From Roseomonas indoligenes (lineage in GTDB: Bacteria; Pseudomonadota; Alphaproteobacteria; Acetobacterales; Acetobacteraceae): a stretch of DNA of 64,000 nucleotides. The position numbers and the translations under genes are program-made. Where the stretch lies: NCBI RefSeq assembly GCF_017813365.1, contig NZ_JAGIZA010000018.1, forward strand, positions 23,655 through 87,654, read 5' to 3'. The notes under the pieces are model-generated. The model saw only the letters and a program-made list of their open reading frames with translations. It searched no databases and was not told where the DNA came from. How positions within the stretch are numbered: position 1 is the stretch's first letter; each line of letters starts with the position of its first letter. This document shows positions 17,594 through 25,851 of the stretch, in pieces.

Positions 17594-18358
17594 ATGCCCG
17601 CCCACCCCGCCGCCGACCGGCTGGAGGCCCACCTCCAGGAGGTCGGCCTCAGGCCAGGCGACCGCCTGCTCCCCGAGCGCCAGCTCACCGCGCGCCTCGG
17701 CATCAGCCGCCGCGCGCTGCGGGCGGTGCTGGGCGAGATGGAATTGCAGGGCCGGATCTGGCGCGGCGTGGGCCAGGGCACCTATCTCGGCGCGAAGCCC
17801 GCCACGGCCCGCCGCGCGAACCCGGCGGCCCAGGCCAGCCACCCGCTCGCGGTCATGGAGGCGCGGATGACGCTGGAGCCCGCCATGGCGTCGCTGGCCG
17901 CGATCAAGGCGACGGCGGCGGACATCGAGGCGATCGCCCGCGCCGCCGGCCGCGGCGCCGAGACGAGCGACCAGGAGAGCTGGGGCCGCTGGGACGGGGC
18001 CTTTCATGGTGCCATCGCCCGCGCCTGCCACAACCCGCTGCTGCTGGCGGCCTTCGAGACGATCGAGGCCGGCCGGGCGCTGACGGACTGGGGCCGGCTG
18101 CGCGCCGCCATCACCACGAAGCCCATGCGCCAGGCCTCCGCACTGGAGCACGGGGCCATTTCCGCCGCCATCGCCGCGCGGGACGCGGCGGCGGCGCAGC
18201 GGGCCATGCGCGCCCACCTGCAGTCGGTCCAACTCGCCATCCAGAGCGAGGAAGCCGGCTGGAATGACACGCCGGAACCGCGGGAACACGCGGACGGCCA
18301 CGCCACCACGGTCGAACCCGTTGAGCGAGCCGCAACTCGCAGGATATCCAGGCCATGA
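17594..18358 (+). CDS. GntR family transcriptional regulator, FCD (FadR) type
   Basis: Regulator of 254 aa. It has an N-terminal winged helix (about residues 5-65; RPGDRLLPERQLTARLGISRRALRAVLGEME) and a C-terminal FCD ligand domain (about 85-230). The FCD metal/ligand residues are visible as the Asp and His of WDGAFHGAIARACHNPLL and the histidines of EHGAISAA and MRAHLQ. The ATG at 17594 starts the homologous region; a longer open frame upstream crosses the operator. It is divergent from ggt and its end overlaps the following Bug receptor gene by ATGA, so it probably controls both its own operon and ggt. Confidence 0.92.
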   Translation: MPAHPAADRLEAHLQEVGLRPGDRLLPERQLTARLGISRRALRAVLGEMELQGRIWRGVGQGTYLGAKPATARRANPAAQASHPLAVMEARMTLEPAMASLAAIKATAADIEAIARAAGRGAETSDQESWGRWDGAFHGAIARACHNPLLLAAFETIEAGRALTDWGRLRAAITTKPMRQASALEHGAISAAIAARDAAAAQRAMRAHLQSVQLAIQSEEAGWNDTPEPREHADGHATTVEPVERAATRRISRP

Positions 18359-19350
18359 CCCGATCCCACCTCTCTCGCCGCAGCGCGCTCTCGCTCCTCG
18401 CGACGCCCGCCCTGGCGGTGCTGCCGCGCGCGGCGCGCGCGCAGGACAGCTATCCCAGCCGCCCCGTCAGCGTGATCGTGCCCTGGGCGCCGGGCGGCTC
18501 CACCGACATCCTCGGCCGCGTGCTGGCGGAGCCGCTGCGCGTCTCAATGGGCCAGCCCTTCGTGGTGGAGAACCGCTCCGGCGCCTCCGGCAATATCGGC
18601 TCGGCCTATGTCGCGCGCTCCGCACCGGACGGGCAGACGCTGCTCTTCGCGACGATGAGCACGCACGCGATGAACGACGCGCTGTTCCGCAACATGCCCT
18701 TCAACGGCGTGGAGGATTTCACCCCCATCGCGCTGCTGGCCTATGTGCTGAACACGATGGTGGTCCATCCCTCCGTGCCGGCGAGCACGGTTCCCGAGTT
18801 CATCGCCTACGCCAAGGCCAATCCCGGCAAGGTCGCCTATGCTTCCGCAGGGCCCGGTTCCACCAACCATCTCTGTGCCGCCATGTTCGCGCAGATGGCC
18901 GGGCTGGACATGGTGCACGTGCCCTATCGCGGCGGCGCGCCCGCCACGCTGGACACGGTGGCCGGCCAGACGCAGCTCTTCTTCTCCGCCGGCACGCAGA
19001 CGCTGGACCATGTCCGCGCGGGGCGGCTGAAGTTGCTGGGCGTGACGGAAGGCCGCCGCTCCACCCTGCTGCCGGAGGTGCCGACGGTGGGTGAGAGCCT
19101 GCCGGGCTTCGAGATGGCCGTGTGGTATGGCGCGCTGGGCCCGAAGGGCATGCCGCCCACCCTGGTGAACCGGCTGAACGGCGAGATCAACCGCGCGCTG
19201 ATGCTGCCGGAGGTGAAGGACAAGATGGCCGCGATCGGCGTGGAGGTGGTGAACGAGACCCCGGCCGCCTTCGCCGGCCAGCTGCGCGCGGATGCGGTGA
19301 AGTGGCGCCGGCTGATCCAGGAGCTGGGCATCGACAAGTCCGATGCCTGA
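18355..19350 (+). CDS. Bug-type tripartite tricarboxylate transporter substrate-binding protein
   Basis: Periplasmic solute receptor of the TctC/Bug family, 331 aa. It carries a twin-arginine-like signal (SRRSALSLLATPALAVLPRAARAQ, cleavage near residue 30) followed by the family start YPSRPVSVIVPWAPGGSTDILGR. The VVENRSGASGNIGS ligand loop and the LPEVPTVGESLPGFE motif are intact. No TctA or TctB membrane genes are nearby, so it must use a transporter encoded elsewhere or act as a sensor. Overlap with the GntR gene places it under that regulator, beside ggt and amino-acid genes, which suggests a gamma-glutamyl or carboxylate substrate. Confidence 0.93.
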   Translation: MTRSHLSRRSALSLLATPALAVLPRAARAQDSYPSRPVSVIVPWAPGGSTDILGRVLAEPLRVSMGQPFVVENRSGASGNIGSAYVARSAPDGQTLLFATMSTHAMNDALFRNMPFNGVEDFTPIALLAYVLNTMVVHPSVPASTVPEFIAYAKANPGKVAYASAGPGSTNHLCAAMFAQMAGLDMVHVPYRGGAPATLDTVAGQTQLFFSAGTQTLDHVRAGRLKLLGVTEGRRSTLLPEVPTVGESLPGFEMAVWYGALGPKGMPPTLVNRLNGEINRALMLPEVKDKMAAIGVEVVNETPAAFAGQLRADAVKWRRLIQELGIDKSDA

Positions 19351-19819
19351 CCTCCTGCCCGGCCTTGTCGAGGCTTTCGAGGCGGCGGCCCGGGAGGAGG
19401 GGCCGCTGCCGCGGATCCGTGCCGCCGACCGGCTCGGGCGCGAGCGGATGGGGCAGCGGCTCCTCACCGCCATGGTCTTTGACCGGGAGGCGATGACGGT
19501 GCAGCGCCTCTTCAGCTCCCGCCCGGACGAGTATCCGGTGGGTGGGCGGAAGCCGAAGCGGGACACGGCCTGGGGCCGCCAGGTGCTGCTGGAGGCGCGC
19601 CGCTTCGAGGGCGAGGGCGAGGCGGCGATTCGCGAGCACTTCGCGGATCACGAGGTGATCCTTGGCCTCGGCCTGCGCAGCATCGTCAACGCGCCGATCG
19701 TCCTGGGCGGGCGCTGCGTCGGCACGCTCAACATCCTCTGGCCGGAGCCGGTCCTGACCCCCGGGCGCATCGAGGCGGCGCGGATGCTCGCCCTGCTGGC
19801 CACGCCGGACTGGGCCTGA
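19343..19819 (+). CDS. GAF-domain protein
   Basis: A 158-aa stand-alone GAF domain. The C-terminal half shows the typical pattern GLRSIVNAPIVLGGRCVGTLNILWPEPVLTPGRIEAARMLA, as in small-molecule-binding GAF domains. There is no output domain, signal or membrane segment. The start overlaps the stop of the Bug receptor gene by 8 bases, so it is co-translated with it. It may bind the imported compound or act as an accessory enzyme; related small GAF proteins accompany hydrolase and transport operons, but the role is unknown. Confidence 0.8.
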   Translation: MPDLLPGLVEAFEAAAREEGPLPRIRAADRLGRERMGQRLLTAMVFDREAMTVQRLFSSRPDEYPVGGRKPKRDTAWGRQVLLEARRFEGEGEAAIREHFADHEVILGLGLRSIVNAPIVLGGRCVGTLNILWPEPVLTPGRIEAARMLALLATPDWA

Positions 19820-19960
19820 CAGGGCCGGATGCCCAGGGGGCATCCACCGTGCCATGTCCGGCGCAACATCCCGCTGGCCACGCAGAACCCGGTCCGAGGC
19901 GCGATTGCGGCTTTCCCAGGACTATGGCCACACTCGCGCCCGGCAGGTGAGGGATCGGGG

Positions 19961-20995
19961 ATGCGACGGCTCGGGCGATGCGTCCATCTGGCCTGCTTCG
20001 GCCTGCTTCTCGCCATCGGGGCCGGCGGTGCGCCCGCCGGGGCGGGAACGATCCTGGACACGGTGAAGCGCAACGGCAGTGTCCGCTGCGGCGTCTCCAC
20101 CGGGGTTGCCCATATGTCGGCCCCGGACAGCAACGGGCGCTGGAGCGGCTTCGACGTCGAGATCTGCCGCGCCGTCGCGGTGGCGGTTTTCGGCGATGCC
20201 GAGCGGGTGCGCTTCGTCCCGACCACGGCGCAGAGCCGCTTCACGGCCCTGCAGTCCGGCGAGGTCGACCTGCTCTCGCGCACCACCGCGCTGACCCTGG
20301 CGCGGGACAGCACCATGGGGCTGACGCAGACCGTCGCGCATTTCTTCACCGGCCAGGGCCTGCTGGTGCATCGCCAGGCCGGGCTGGAGCGCGCGACGCA
20401 GCTGAACGGTGCCTCCGTCTGCACCACGCAGGGTTCCGTCAACGAGCGGACGCTGCAGGACTGGGCCCGCACCAACCGGATCGAGGTGAGGACCATCGCC
20501 TTCGACACGGCGCCGAGCGTGCTGGCGGCCTTTCTCGCCGGGCGCTGCGACGCGATCACGAACGACATGATCAATCTCGCGGCCAACCGGCTGGCCGCGC
20601 CCGATCCCAACAGCCTTGTCCTGCTGCCGGACGTCATCTTCAAGGAGATGCACGGCGTCCTCGTGCGGAACGGCGATGCGGAATGGGCGACCCTGACGCG
20701 CTGGGTCGTCTTCGCCCTGGTCCAGGCGGAGGAGTTCGGGATCACCCGGGCCAATGCCGAGGAGGTCCGGAGGACCAACCCCGATCCCAATGTCCAGCGC
20801 TTCCTCGGCCGGATCGACAACATCGGTACCGGCTTCGGCCTCAACGCCGACTGGGCCTTCCAGGTGGTCCGCACCGTCGGCAACTACGGCGAGATCTACG
20901 AGCGCACCGCCGGAAAGGACGGGCTCGGGATCGACCGGGGCCCGAACCGCCTGTGGTCGCAGGGTGGGATGCTGATGTCCTGGCTGTGGCAGTGA
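19961..20995 (+). CDS. Amino-acid ABC transporter substrate-binding protein (AapJ-like)
   Basis: Periplasmic receptor of the SBP_bac_3 family, 344 aa, closest in pattern to general L-amino-acid receptors (AapJ). The signal peptide (LACFGLLLAIGAGGAPAGAG) is cleaved near residue 28. Characteristic segments are LDTVKRNGSVRCGVSTG, SGFDVEICRAVAVAVFGD, VRFVPTTAQSRFTALQSGEVDLL and NYGEIYERT. The ATG at 19961 is preferred over the longer open frame because it starts the signal peptide. No permease or ATPase genes lie adjacent, so it is an orphan receptor. It lies 141 bases after the GAF gene and may have its own promoter. Confidence 0.92.
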   Translation: MRRLGRCVHLACFGLLLAIGAGGAPAGAGTILDTVKRNGSVRCGVSTGVAHMSAPDSNGRWSGFDVEICRAVAVAVFGDAERVRFVPTTAQSRFTALQSGEVDLLSRTTALTLARDSTMGLTQTVAHFFTGQGLLVHRQAGLERATQLNGASVCTTQGSVNERTLQDWARTNRIEVRTIAFDTAPSVLAAFLAGRCDAITNDMINLAANRLAAPDPNSLVLLPDVIFKEMHGVLVRNGDAEWATLTRWVVFALVQAEEFGITRANAEEVRRTNPDPNVQRFLGRIDNIGTGFGLNADWAFQVVRTVGNYGEIYERTAGKDGLGIDRGPNRLWSQGGMLMSWLWQ

Positions 20996-21047
20996 TCGCG
21001 CCCCTTCACGACAGGGTCCGGAACGGGGCCCGCAGGAGACTTCGCCC

Positions 21048-22373
21048 ATGAGCGCCGCCGAGATGCTGCGGAACAGCGATCTGTCCTCCACCCTGGACGA
21101 GGCGCGGGAGCGCTACGTCGCCGCCCATCCGCGGAGCCGTGCCCTGCACGAGGCGGCGCGGCAGGTCATGCCCGGCGGCAACACGCGCTCCGTCCTGTCC
21201 TACGGCCCCTTCCCGATCGCGATGGAGCGCGGCGAGGACTGCCGGCTCTGGGACGTGGACGGACACGGCTATCTCGATCTCTGCGGCGAGTACACGGCGG
21301 GGCTCTTCGGGCATTCGGAGCCGCGGATCCATGCCGCTGTGCAGGCGGCGATGGCGCGCGGCCTGAACCTGGCCGCCGTGGGCGCGGCGGAGGGCGAGCT
21401 GGCCTCACTGCTCTGCGCGCGCTTCCCCTCGATCGACCTCGTGCGCTTCACCAACAGCGGCACCGAGGGCAACCTGATGGCGCTGACGGCCGCGCGCGCC
21501 TTTACCGGCCGCGACATGATCATGGCCTTCCGCGGCGGCTACCACGGCGGCGTGCTCCTCTTCTCCCTCAACGGCCCGGCGCCGGTGACGGTGCCCTTTC
21601 CCTTCCTCATGGCCGACTACAACGACACGGCGGGTGCGGTGGCGGCGATCCGCGCCCATGCGGACCGGCTGGCGGCGGTGATCGTCGAGCCCATGCTGGG
21701 CAGCGGCGGCTGCATTCCCGCGCGCCCGGATTTCCTTGCTGCCCTGCGCGAGGCGACGCGGGAAGTGGGCGCGTTGCTGGTCTTCGACGAGGTGATGACG
21801 TCGCGCATGAGCGGCGGCGGCATGCAGGAGCAGCTGGGCATCACGCCGGACCTGACCACCCTCGGCAAGTACGTGGCGGGCGGCATGAGCTTCGGCGCCT
21901 TCGGCGGCCGGGCCGAGGTGATGGCGCTGTTCGACGGCAGGCTGCCGCATGCCGGCACCTTCAACAACAACGTGCTGTCCATGGCCGCCGGCCGCGTCGC
22001 CATGGGCGCCATCTTCACGCCTGAGGTGGCCCAGGCGCTGTTCGGGCGCGGGGAGGCGATGCGCGCGGCGCTGAATGAGACCCTGGCCCGCGCCGGGACG
22101 GCCATGCATTTCAGCGGCATCGGTTCCATGGCGACGGTGCAGTTCCGCCCGGCGCCGATCGAGCGCCCCTTTGTGCAGACGGAGCGGGAGGAGGCGCTGC
22201 GCGAGCTGTTCTTCCTCGATATGGCGGCGGCCGGCATCTACATGGCGCGCCGCGGCATGGCGGCGCTCAGCCTGCCGGTGGCAGAGGCGGACCTGGACCG
22301 CTTCGTGGCCACCGTCGGGGAGTTCGCGCAGGCGCGCGGCGCCCTGCTGCCACGCGCCGGCGAGATGCCCTGA
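21048..22373 (+). CDS. Class III PLP-dependent aminotransferase (glutamate-1-semialdehyde aminomutase-like)
   Basis: Cytoplasmic pyridoxal-phosphate enzyme of 441 aa. It has the MPGGNTRSVLSYGPFP entry typical of the HemL-like group, the LVRFTNSGTEGNLMA cofactor region, the LVFDEVMTSR aspartate motif and the LGKYVAGGMSFGAFGGRAE lysine segment that forms the Schiff base. The group includes true HemL and many catabolic aminotransferases. Its place after receptors and a GntR-controlled operon argues for amino-acid or amine catabolism rather than tetrapyrrole synthesis. The stop is 13 bases from the convergent Crp/Fnr gene. Confidence 0.92.
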   Translation: MSAAEMLRNSDLSSTLDEARERYVAAHPRSRALHEAARQVMPGGNTRSVLSYGPFPIAMERGEDCRLWDVDGHGYLDLCGEYTAGLFGHSEPRIHAAVQAAMARGLNLAAVGAAEGELASLLCARFPSIDLVRFTNSGTEGNLMALTAARAFTGRDMIMAFRGGYHGGVLLFSLNGPAPVTVPFPFLMADYNDTAGAVAAIRAHADRLAAVIVEPMLGSGGCIPARPDFLAALREATREVGALLVFDEVMTSRMSGGGMQEQLGITPDLTTLGKYVAGGMSFGAFGGRAEVMALFDGRLPHAGTFNNNVLSMAAGRVAMGAIFTPEVAQALFGRGEAMRAALNETLARAGTAMHFSGIGSMATVQFRPAPIERPFVQTEREEALRELFFLDMAAAGIYMARRGMAALSLPVAEADLDRFVATVGEFAQARGALLPRAGEMP

Positions 22374-22386
22374 GCCGGGTCGGATC

Positions 22387-23160
22387 TCAGATCCGGGCGG
22401 CTGTGGCCTCGTGGTCCTGGTACAGCCTGCCGTCCTGGTGCAGGTAGGTCGGATCGAATTCGCCGGCCTCCTGCAGCGCCTCCCAGTTCAGGACGGCGAC
22501 GGTGCCCTTGGTCCAGGTGATCAGCCCGTTCTCCCGCAACTTCTGCAGGACGCGGTTCACATGGACCGTCGAGAGGCCCAGCGCATCGCCCACCTCGGCC
22601 TGGGTCACCGGCATGTTGAAGGATTGGTCGGAGACGAGCCCCACGGCCTTGAAGCGCAGCATCATCTCGCAGAGGAGATGGGCGAGGCGCTGGTAGGCTT
22701 CCCGGCGGCCCATCCCGATCATCCACTCCCGGAAGATCGCGCCATCCACCAGGGTGTCGCGCCAGAAGGCGTGCAAGAGCCCGGGGAAGCGTTGTGTCAG
22801 GTCACGGATGTCGCTGTGCTGCAGGAAGGCGGCCGAGGTCGGAACGATTGCGCTTAGCGCATGGTCCATGACGCCGAGATGGAGGCTTTGCAGGTCGGGA
22901 ATGTCGCCGGGCGTATGGAAGGACATGATCTGGCGGCGCCCGTCCGGCATCAGCTTGTAGCGGCAGGCGAACCCTTCCAACAGCAGGCAGCACTCGCGCG
23001 GGCGGTCCCCGTCCCGGACGAGATCGTCTCCTGTCGCGTAGTCCCGCAAGATGATCGGAAGATCCAACAGGGCCTTCCGTTCGTCCTCGGTCAGGTTCGC
23101 GATGCTCTCCAGCTTGTGGATCAGGCGATACCGCTGCGGCAATGACGCGAGGGTTCTCAC
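22387..23160 (-). CDS. Crp/Fnr family transcriptional regulator
   Basis: Regulator of 257 aa with an N-terminal cyclic-nucleotide-fold sensor domain (about residues 20-130; GDRPRECCLLLEGFACRYKLMPDGRRQIMSFH) and a C-terminal HTH_Crp domain (about 150-225; VTQAEVGDALGLSTVHVNRVLQKLRENG). No Fnr-type N-terminal cysteine cluster is present, although a CC pair lies in the barrel. The GTG at 23160 is chosen because a CAGGAG site sits 6 bases upstream; a longer open frame to 23202 lacks one. It is convergent with the aminotransferase gene. The ligand and targets are unknown. Confidence 0.9.
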   Translation of the reverse strand: MRTLASLPQRYRLIHKLESIANLTEDERKALLDLPIILRDYATGDDLVRDGDRPRECCLLLEGFACRYKLMPDGRRQIMSFHTPGDIPDLQSLHLGVMDHALSAIVPTSAAFLQHSDIRDLTQRFPGLLHAFWRDTLVDGAIFREWMIGMGRREAYQRLAHLLCEMMLRFKAVGLVSDQSFNMPVTQAEVGDALGLSTVHVNRVLQKLRENGLITWTKGTVAVLNWEALQEAGEFDPTYLHQDGRLYQDHEATAARI

Positions 23161-23378
23161 GCTTCGCTCCTGAAATGGAAGCGCCAGGACGCGGCTTCTC
23201 ACAGGCAGCTTATCCCCGATTCGCGGCGCTTCAAAGAAACTGGAACGCCCCGGCTATGCGGCGTCCTCATGCGCCCGGAAACCGGCGTTTCGCGGCGCGC
23301 CGGTATCGCCTGTGAATGCCAGACCGCTGCTCGTCAGCCTAGAAGCGCGACGCAACTGGTGCCGGAGGTCTGGGATGA

Positions 23379-23579
23379 CACCAGGGCCAACCCGATTCGA
23401 GAAAGCTCTTCAGCGCGCGCGCGAGCCAGCTGGGCATCGAGCGGCAGAAGAAGCTGATCGCCGAGCTCGAGCGATCGGGACAGGATCACCTGCTTATGGC
23501 GGCCATCGAGGAGCTTGCCGAGCTGACGCGCATCTACGGAGAGCTCAGCCATGAACTCCGGAACGTCATCCTGCCTTGA
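23379..23579 (+). pseudogene. Short open remnant encoding a charged helical tail
   Basis: An open frame of 66 codons with no convincing start (first ATG at 23496) whose product is a charged, amphipathic helical stretch ending in ELSHELRNVILP. It looks like the C-terminal end of a small coiled-coil protein that has lost its 5' part. It lies at the edge of a region of gene remnants. I do not recognise the family. Confidence 0.3.
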
Positions 23580-23659
23580 GGGAGGCGCACGGAGATCGGT
23601 GGCTGGGGCCCTTTCACGTTCCGGCTGATCGAAGCCCTTCCGGCACGGTGGACGCGATA

Positions 23660-24042
23660 TGGGCCCCGAACGGCCATCCCCGCCCATTCCGAGTTGCCGG
23701 CGCGCCGGGCGGCCAGGATCTCGCGGTGCTGGCTGTTGGACCGGCCGATCCCGACGGATTGCTGCAGGCCGTACTCCTTCAGCAGCACGAGCGGGGCCTG
23801 CAGCAGCCGCAGCAGCATCCCCCTCCAGCCGACGTGGTCTCCACCAGTCCGTCCGCCAGCAGGCGCCGCAGTGCGTCGCGCACGGGCGTCCGGCTGACAC
23901 CGATCTCTGCGGCCAGCATCTCCTCCCGCAGCGGCGCGCCAGGGATGAAGCTGCCGTGGAGGATGCGGTCACGGATGGCCTGATAGGCCCGCTCGGCCGC
24001 GTTCGGTATCCTCGCTGCTCCCTCTTCCCGCCGGTGCGTCAG
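23660..24042 (-). pseudogene. GntR family regulator remnant
   Basis: The minus strand at 24006-23823 encodes a good GntR winged helix (AERAYQAIRDRILHGSFIPG followed by LREEMLAAEIGVSRTPVRDA). The frame then breaks near 23820, and a second frame continues to about 23662 with the tail of an FCD domain (LVLLKEYGLQQSVGIGRSNS then QHREILAARRAGN). The middle of the FCD domain, roughly 80-100 residues, is missing, so this is a deleted and frameshifted gene. No intact start codon is obvious; an ATA sits at the expected start position. It follows the isomerase remnant on the same strand, as a regulator in the same lost operon would. Confidence 0.7.
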
Positions 24043-24173
24043 AACCCGGAGAGCAGCCGACCGAAGCCCTCCATGTGGTTCTCGATGCCGTTGGCGCGCA
24101 GCGCGTGCCACCAGGTCGCGGTGTTGATGAGGATCAACGGCTTGCCCAGCCACATCTCCGCCGCGGGCACGGA
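24039..24173 (-). pseudogene. C-terminal remnant of an Asp/Glu racemase-family isomerase or decarboxylase
   Basis: About 45 residues (AAEMWLGKPLILINTATWWH followed by ALRANGIENHMEGFGRLL) match the C-terminus of the maleate cis-trans isomerase / arylmalonate decarboxylase branch of the Asp/Glu racemase superfamily. The preceding 200 residues, including both active-site cysteines, are absent. Its 5' break lies near 24175-24200, directly against the 5' break of the isochorismatase-like remnant on the other strand. Confidence 0.7.
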
Positions 24174-24201
24174 CCTGGCGGCCTGGCCGGCCTTCCGGCG
24201 G

Positions 24202-24409
24202 GTGGACACCGTGCTGGTGGCGGGCTGCACGACCAGCGGCTGCGTCCGGGCGAGCGGCCTACAACATGCGGCCGGTGGTGATCACGGATTACGTCGGGGA
24301 TCGCGCGATCGGGCCGCAGGAGGCGAACCTGTTCGACATGGGACAGAAATACGCCGATCTCCTGTCGCTGGATGAGCCGAAGGCGCGGCTCTCCGGGAAC
24401 GAGGGCTGA
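24202..24409 (+). pseudogene. C-terminal remnant of an isochorismatase-family cysteine hydrolase
   Basis: The frame opening at 24202 encodes VDTVLVAGCTTSGCVRAS, the catalytic-cysteine loop of isochorismatase-like amidohydrolases. After a frame change near 24257 a second frame gives AYNMRPVVITDYVGDRAIGP followed by QEANLFDMGQKYADLLSLDE, the normal C-terminus. The N-terminal 100 or more residues are missing, and about eight codons around the frame change appear lost. The fragment cannot be functional. Maleamate amidohydrolases (NicF) belong to this family, which fits the neighbouring isomerase remnant. Confidence 0.7.
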
Positions 24410-24428
24410 GGCTGGCCGCTCCGAGTGG

Positions 24429-24690
24429 CCCCAGGGAGGCTCTGCCTCCCCCGACCCTCCGCCAGGAGGCTGGTTGGACCTATAGGTCCAACCCTGGACC
24501 TGCATCGGGCTGCCGCGGGACTGACCTGATCTGTCAGCCTTTCGGGATCGGGACCGATCCTACCCTATTCATGCCGTCGCCTCGGCTTCACGAGCCGAGG
24601 CGCGCCGTCGGCACAGCAAGACCAACTCCTAGAAAAAGATGATGGTGAGGGGCCCGGGGAGAGGAGGAATTCCTTCTTCCTCTCCTCGGC
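24429..24690. repeat. Dispersed intergenic palindromic repeat, copy B
   Basis: Second copy of the element at 15397-15645, in the same orientation, between the isochorismatase remnant and the convergent LacI gene. The 22-base perfect palindrome is retained exactly at 24472-24493, followed by the GCCTCGGCTTCACGAGCCGAGGC-type hairpin (24589-24611 region) and the GAGGAATTCCTTCTTCCTC hairpin near 24660-24685. Differences between copies fall mostly in loops and linkers, so the paired stems are conserved. Confidence 0.85.
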
Positions 24691-24710
24691 CACCGACCGC
24701 CCCCAGAGGT

Positions 24711-25757
24711 TCAGATGCCCCACCCTACCGGGCGCCGCGCGGAGCGGCCGACATGCAGCGTTCCCCGCAGCATGACGACTTCCTCCGGCCTGTCCGGCTC
24801 CTCCATGCGGGCAAGGAGCAGGTCCAGTCCACGGCCGACCACGGCCCGGAGTGGTTGGAGGATGGTGGTCAGTTCGTAAGGCGGCCTCAGCGCGGCCGCG
24901 ACGCCGTCGAAGCCGACGACGGAGACGCCGCCCGCCTCTCCCACCGGCACGGAGCCGGCGCGCAGCGCATCGACCACGCCCATGGCCATGCCGTCGCTGA
25001 CGGCGAAGACGGCGTCGGGGCGTTCCTCGGGCGGCATGGCGGCGATCCGCGTGCCGGCCGCCCATCCCCCCTCCCGCGTGGAGCCGCCGTCGAAGCGCAG
25101 GGCCAGGGCATGGCCCCGCTCGGCGAGGCGGGCGACGAAGCCACGTTCCCGGTCGAGGCTCGTCGAGGTATCGGCATGGCCGCCGACCACGGCATGGCGC
25201 GCGTGCCCGGCATCGAGCAGCCAGTCGGCCAGCCGCGCCCCGCCTTCCGCGTTGTCGCAGCACACCGCCGTCCCGTGCTCCCGCGCCACGCGGTTCACCA
25301 TGACGAGCGGGACCGCATTCTCCCGGCAGATCGTCGCGATGCGGGAGGGCAGGACCGCGGAGGTCACGATGCAGCCGTCCAGCTGGTATTGCAGCAGCGC
25401 CTGGGCCGTGCGGTCCTCCATCGATCCTTCGCCCGCGTGCAGGATGACCAGCCGCTGCCCGCGCTCCGCGGCCTGTGTGACCAGCTCCTCCAGCAGCGCC
25501 GGGTAGAAAGGGTTGTGCATCGGGCCGAGTACGAGCCCGATCAGGCCGCTGCGCCCGCCCAGCAGCGTGCGCGCCATCGCGTTCGGCGCGTAGCCCGCCT
25601 CGGTCGCCAGGGCATCGATCCGCTTTCGGGTGGCGGGGGAGATGCGCCCGTCGCCGCGGAGCGCGCGGGACACGGTTGAGACCGAGACGCCGGCGGATTG
25701 GGCAAGGGAGAGCAGCGTGGCGCGGGCTGGCCGGAGCCGCGGGGCGGGCAGATCCAT
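24711..25757 (-). CDS. LacI family transcriptional regulator
   Basis: Repressor of 348 aa with an N-terminal LacI helix-turn-helix (residues about 14-60; LLSLAQSAGVSVSTVSRALRG and the hinge following NAMARTLLGG) and a periplasmic-binding-protein-like effector domain (about 70-330; GLIGLVLGPMHNPFYPALLEEL, DAVFAVSDGMAMGVVDALR). It is divergent from the dioxygenase operon starting at 25963, and two matching inverted repeats lie in the 205-base gap, so it very likely represses that operon and itself. The effector is probably the substrate of the pathway. Confidence 0.93.
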   Translation of the reverse strand: MDLPAPRLRPARATLLSLAQSAGVSVSTVSRALRGDGRISPATRKRIDALATEAGYAPNAMARTLLGGRSGLIGLVLGPMHNPFYPALLEELVTQAAERGQRLVILHAGEGSMEDRTAQALLQYQLDGCIVTSAVLPSRIATICRENAVPLVMVNRVAREHGTAVCCDNAEGGARLADWLLDAGHARHAVVGGHADTSTSLDRERGFVARLAERGHALALRFDGGSTREGGWAAGTRIAAMPPEERPDAVFAVSDGMAMGVVDALRAGSVPVGEAGGVSVVGFDGVAAALRPPYELTTILQPLRAVVGRGLDLLLARMEEPDRPEEVVMLRGTLHVGRSARRPVGWGI

Positions 25758-25784
25758 GCGGCGATGCTAGCACAGCGTCACGTC

Positions 25785-25800
25785 GAGCAAAGGTTTGCGC
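25785..25800. promoter_or_regulatory. LacI-type operator O1
   Basis: Inverted repeat GAGCAAAGGTTTGCGC, 28 bases from the LacI start. Its half-sites (GAGCAAA and GCGCAAA) are the same two that make up O2 at 25852-25871. It is well placed for autorepression. The link to the adjacent LacI protein is inference from position and symmetry. Confidence 0.65.
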
Positions 25801-25851
25801 TGGATGGCAGGACCAATTCTGCATCTGCCCTGACGCAGTGCAGCATCATGC

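Noticed and set aside
21048..22373. HemL (tetrapyrrole synthesis) assignment for the class III aminotransferase
   Set aside because: The fold is shared by catabolic enzymes, and neighbours are receptors and regulators rather than haem genes.
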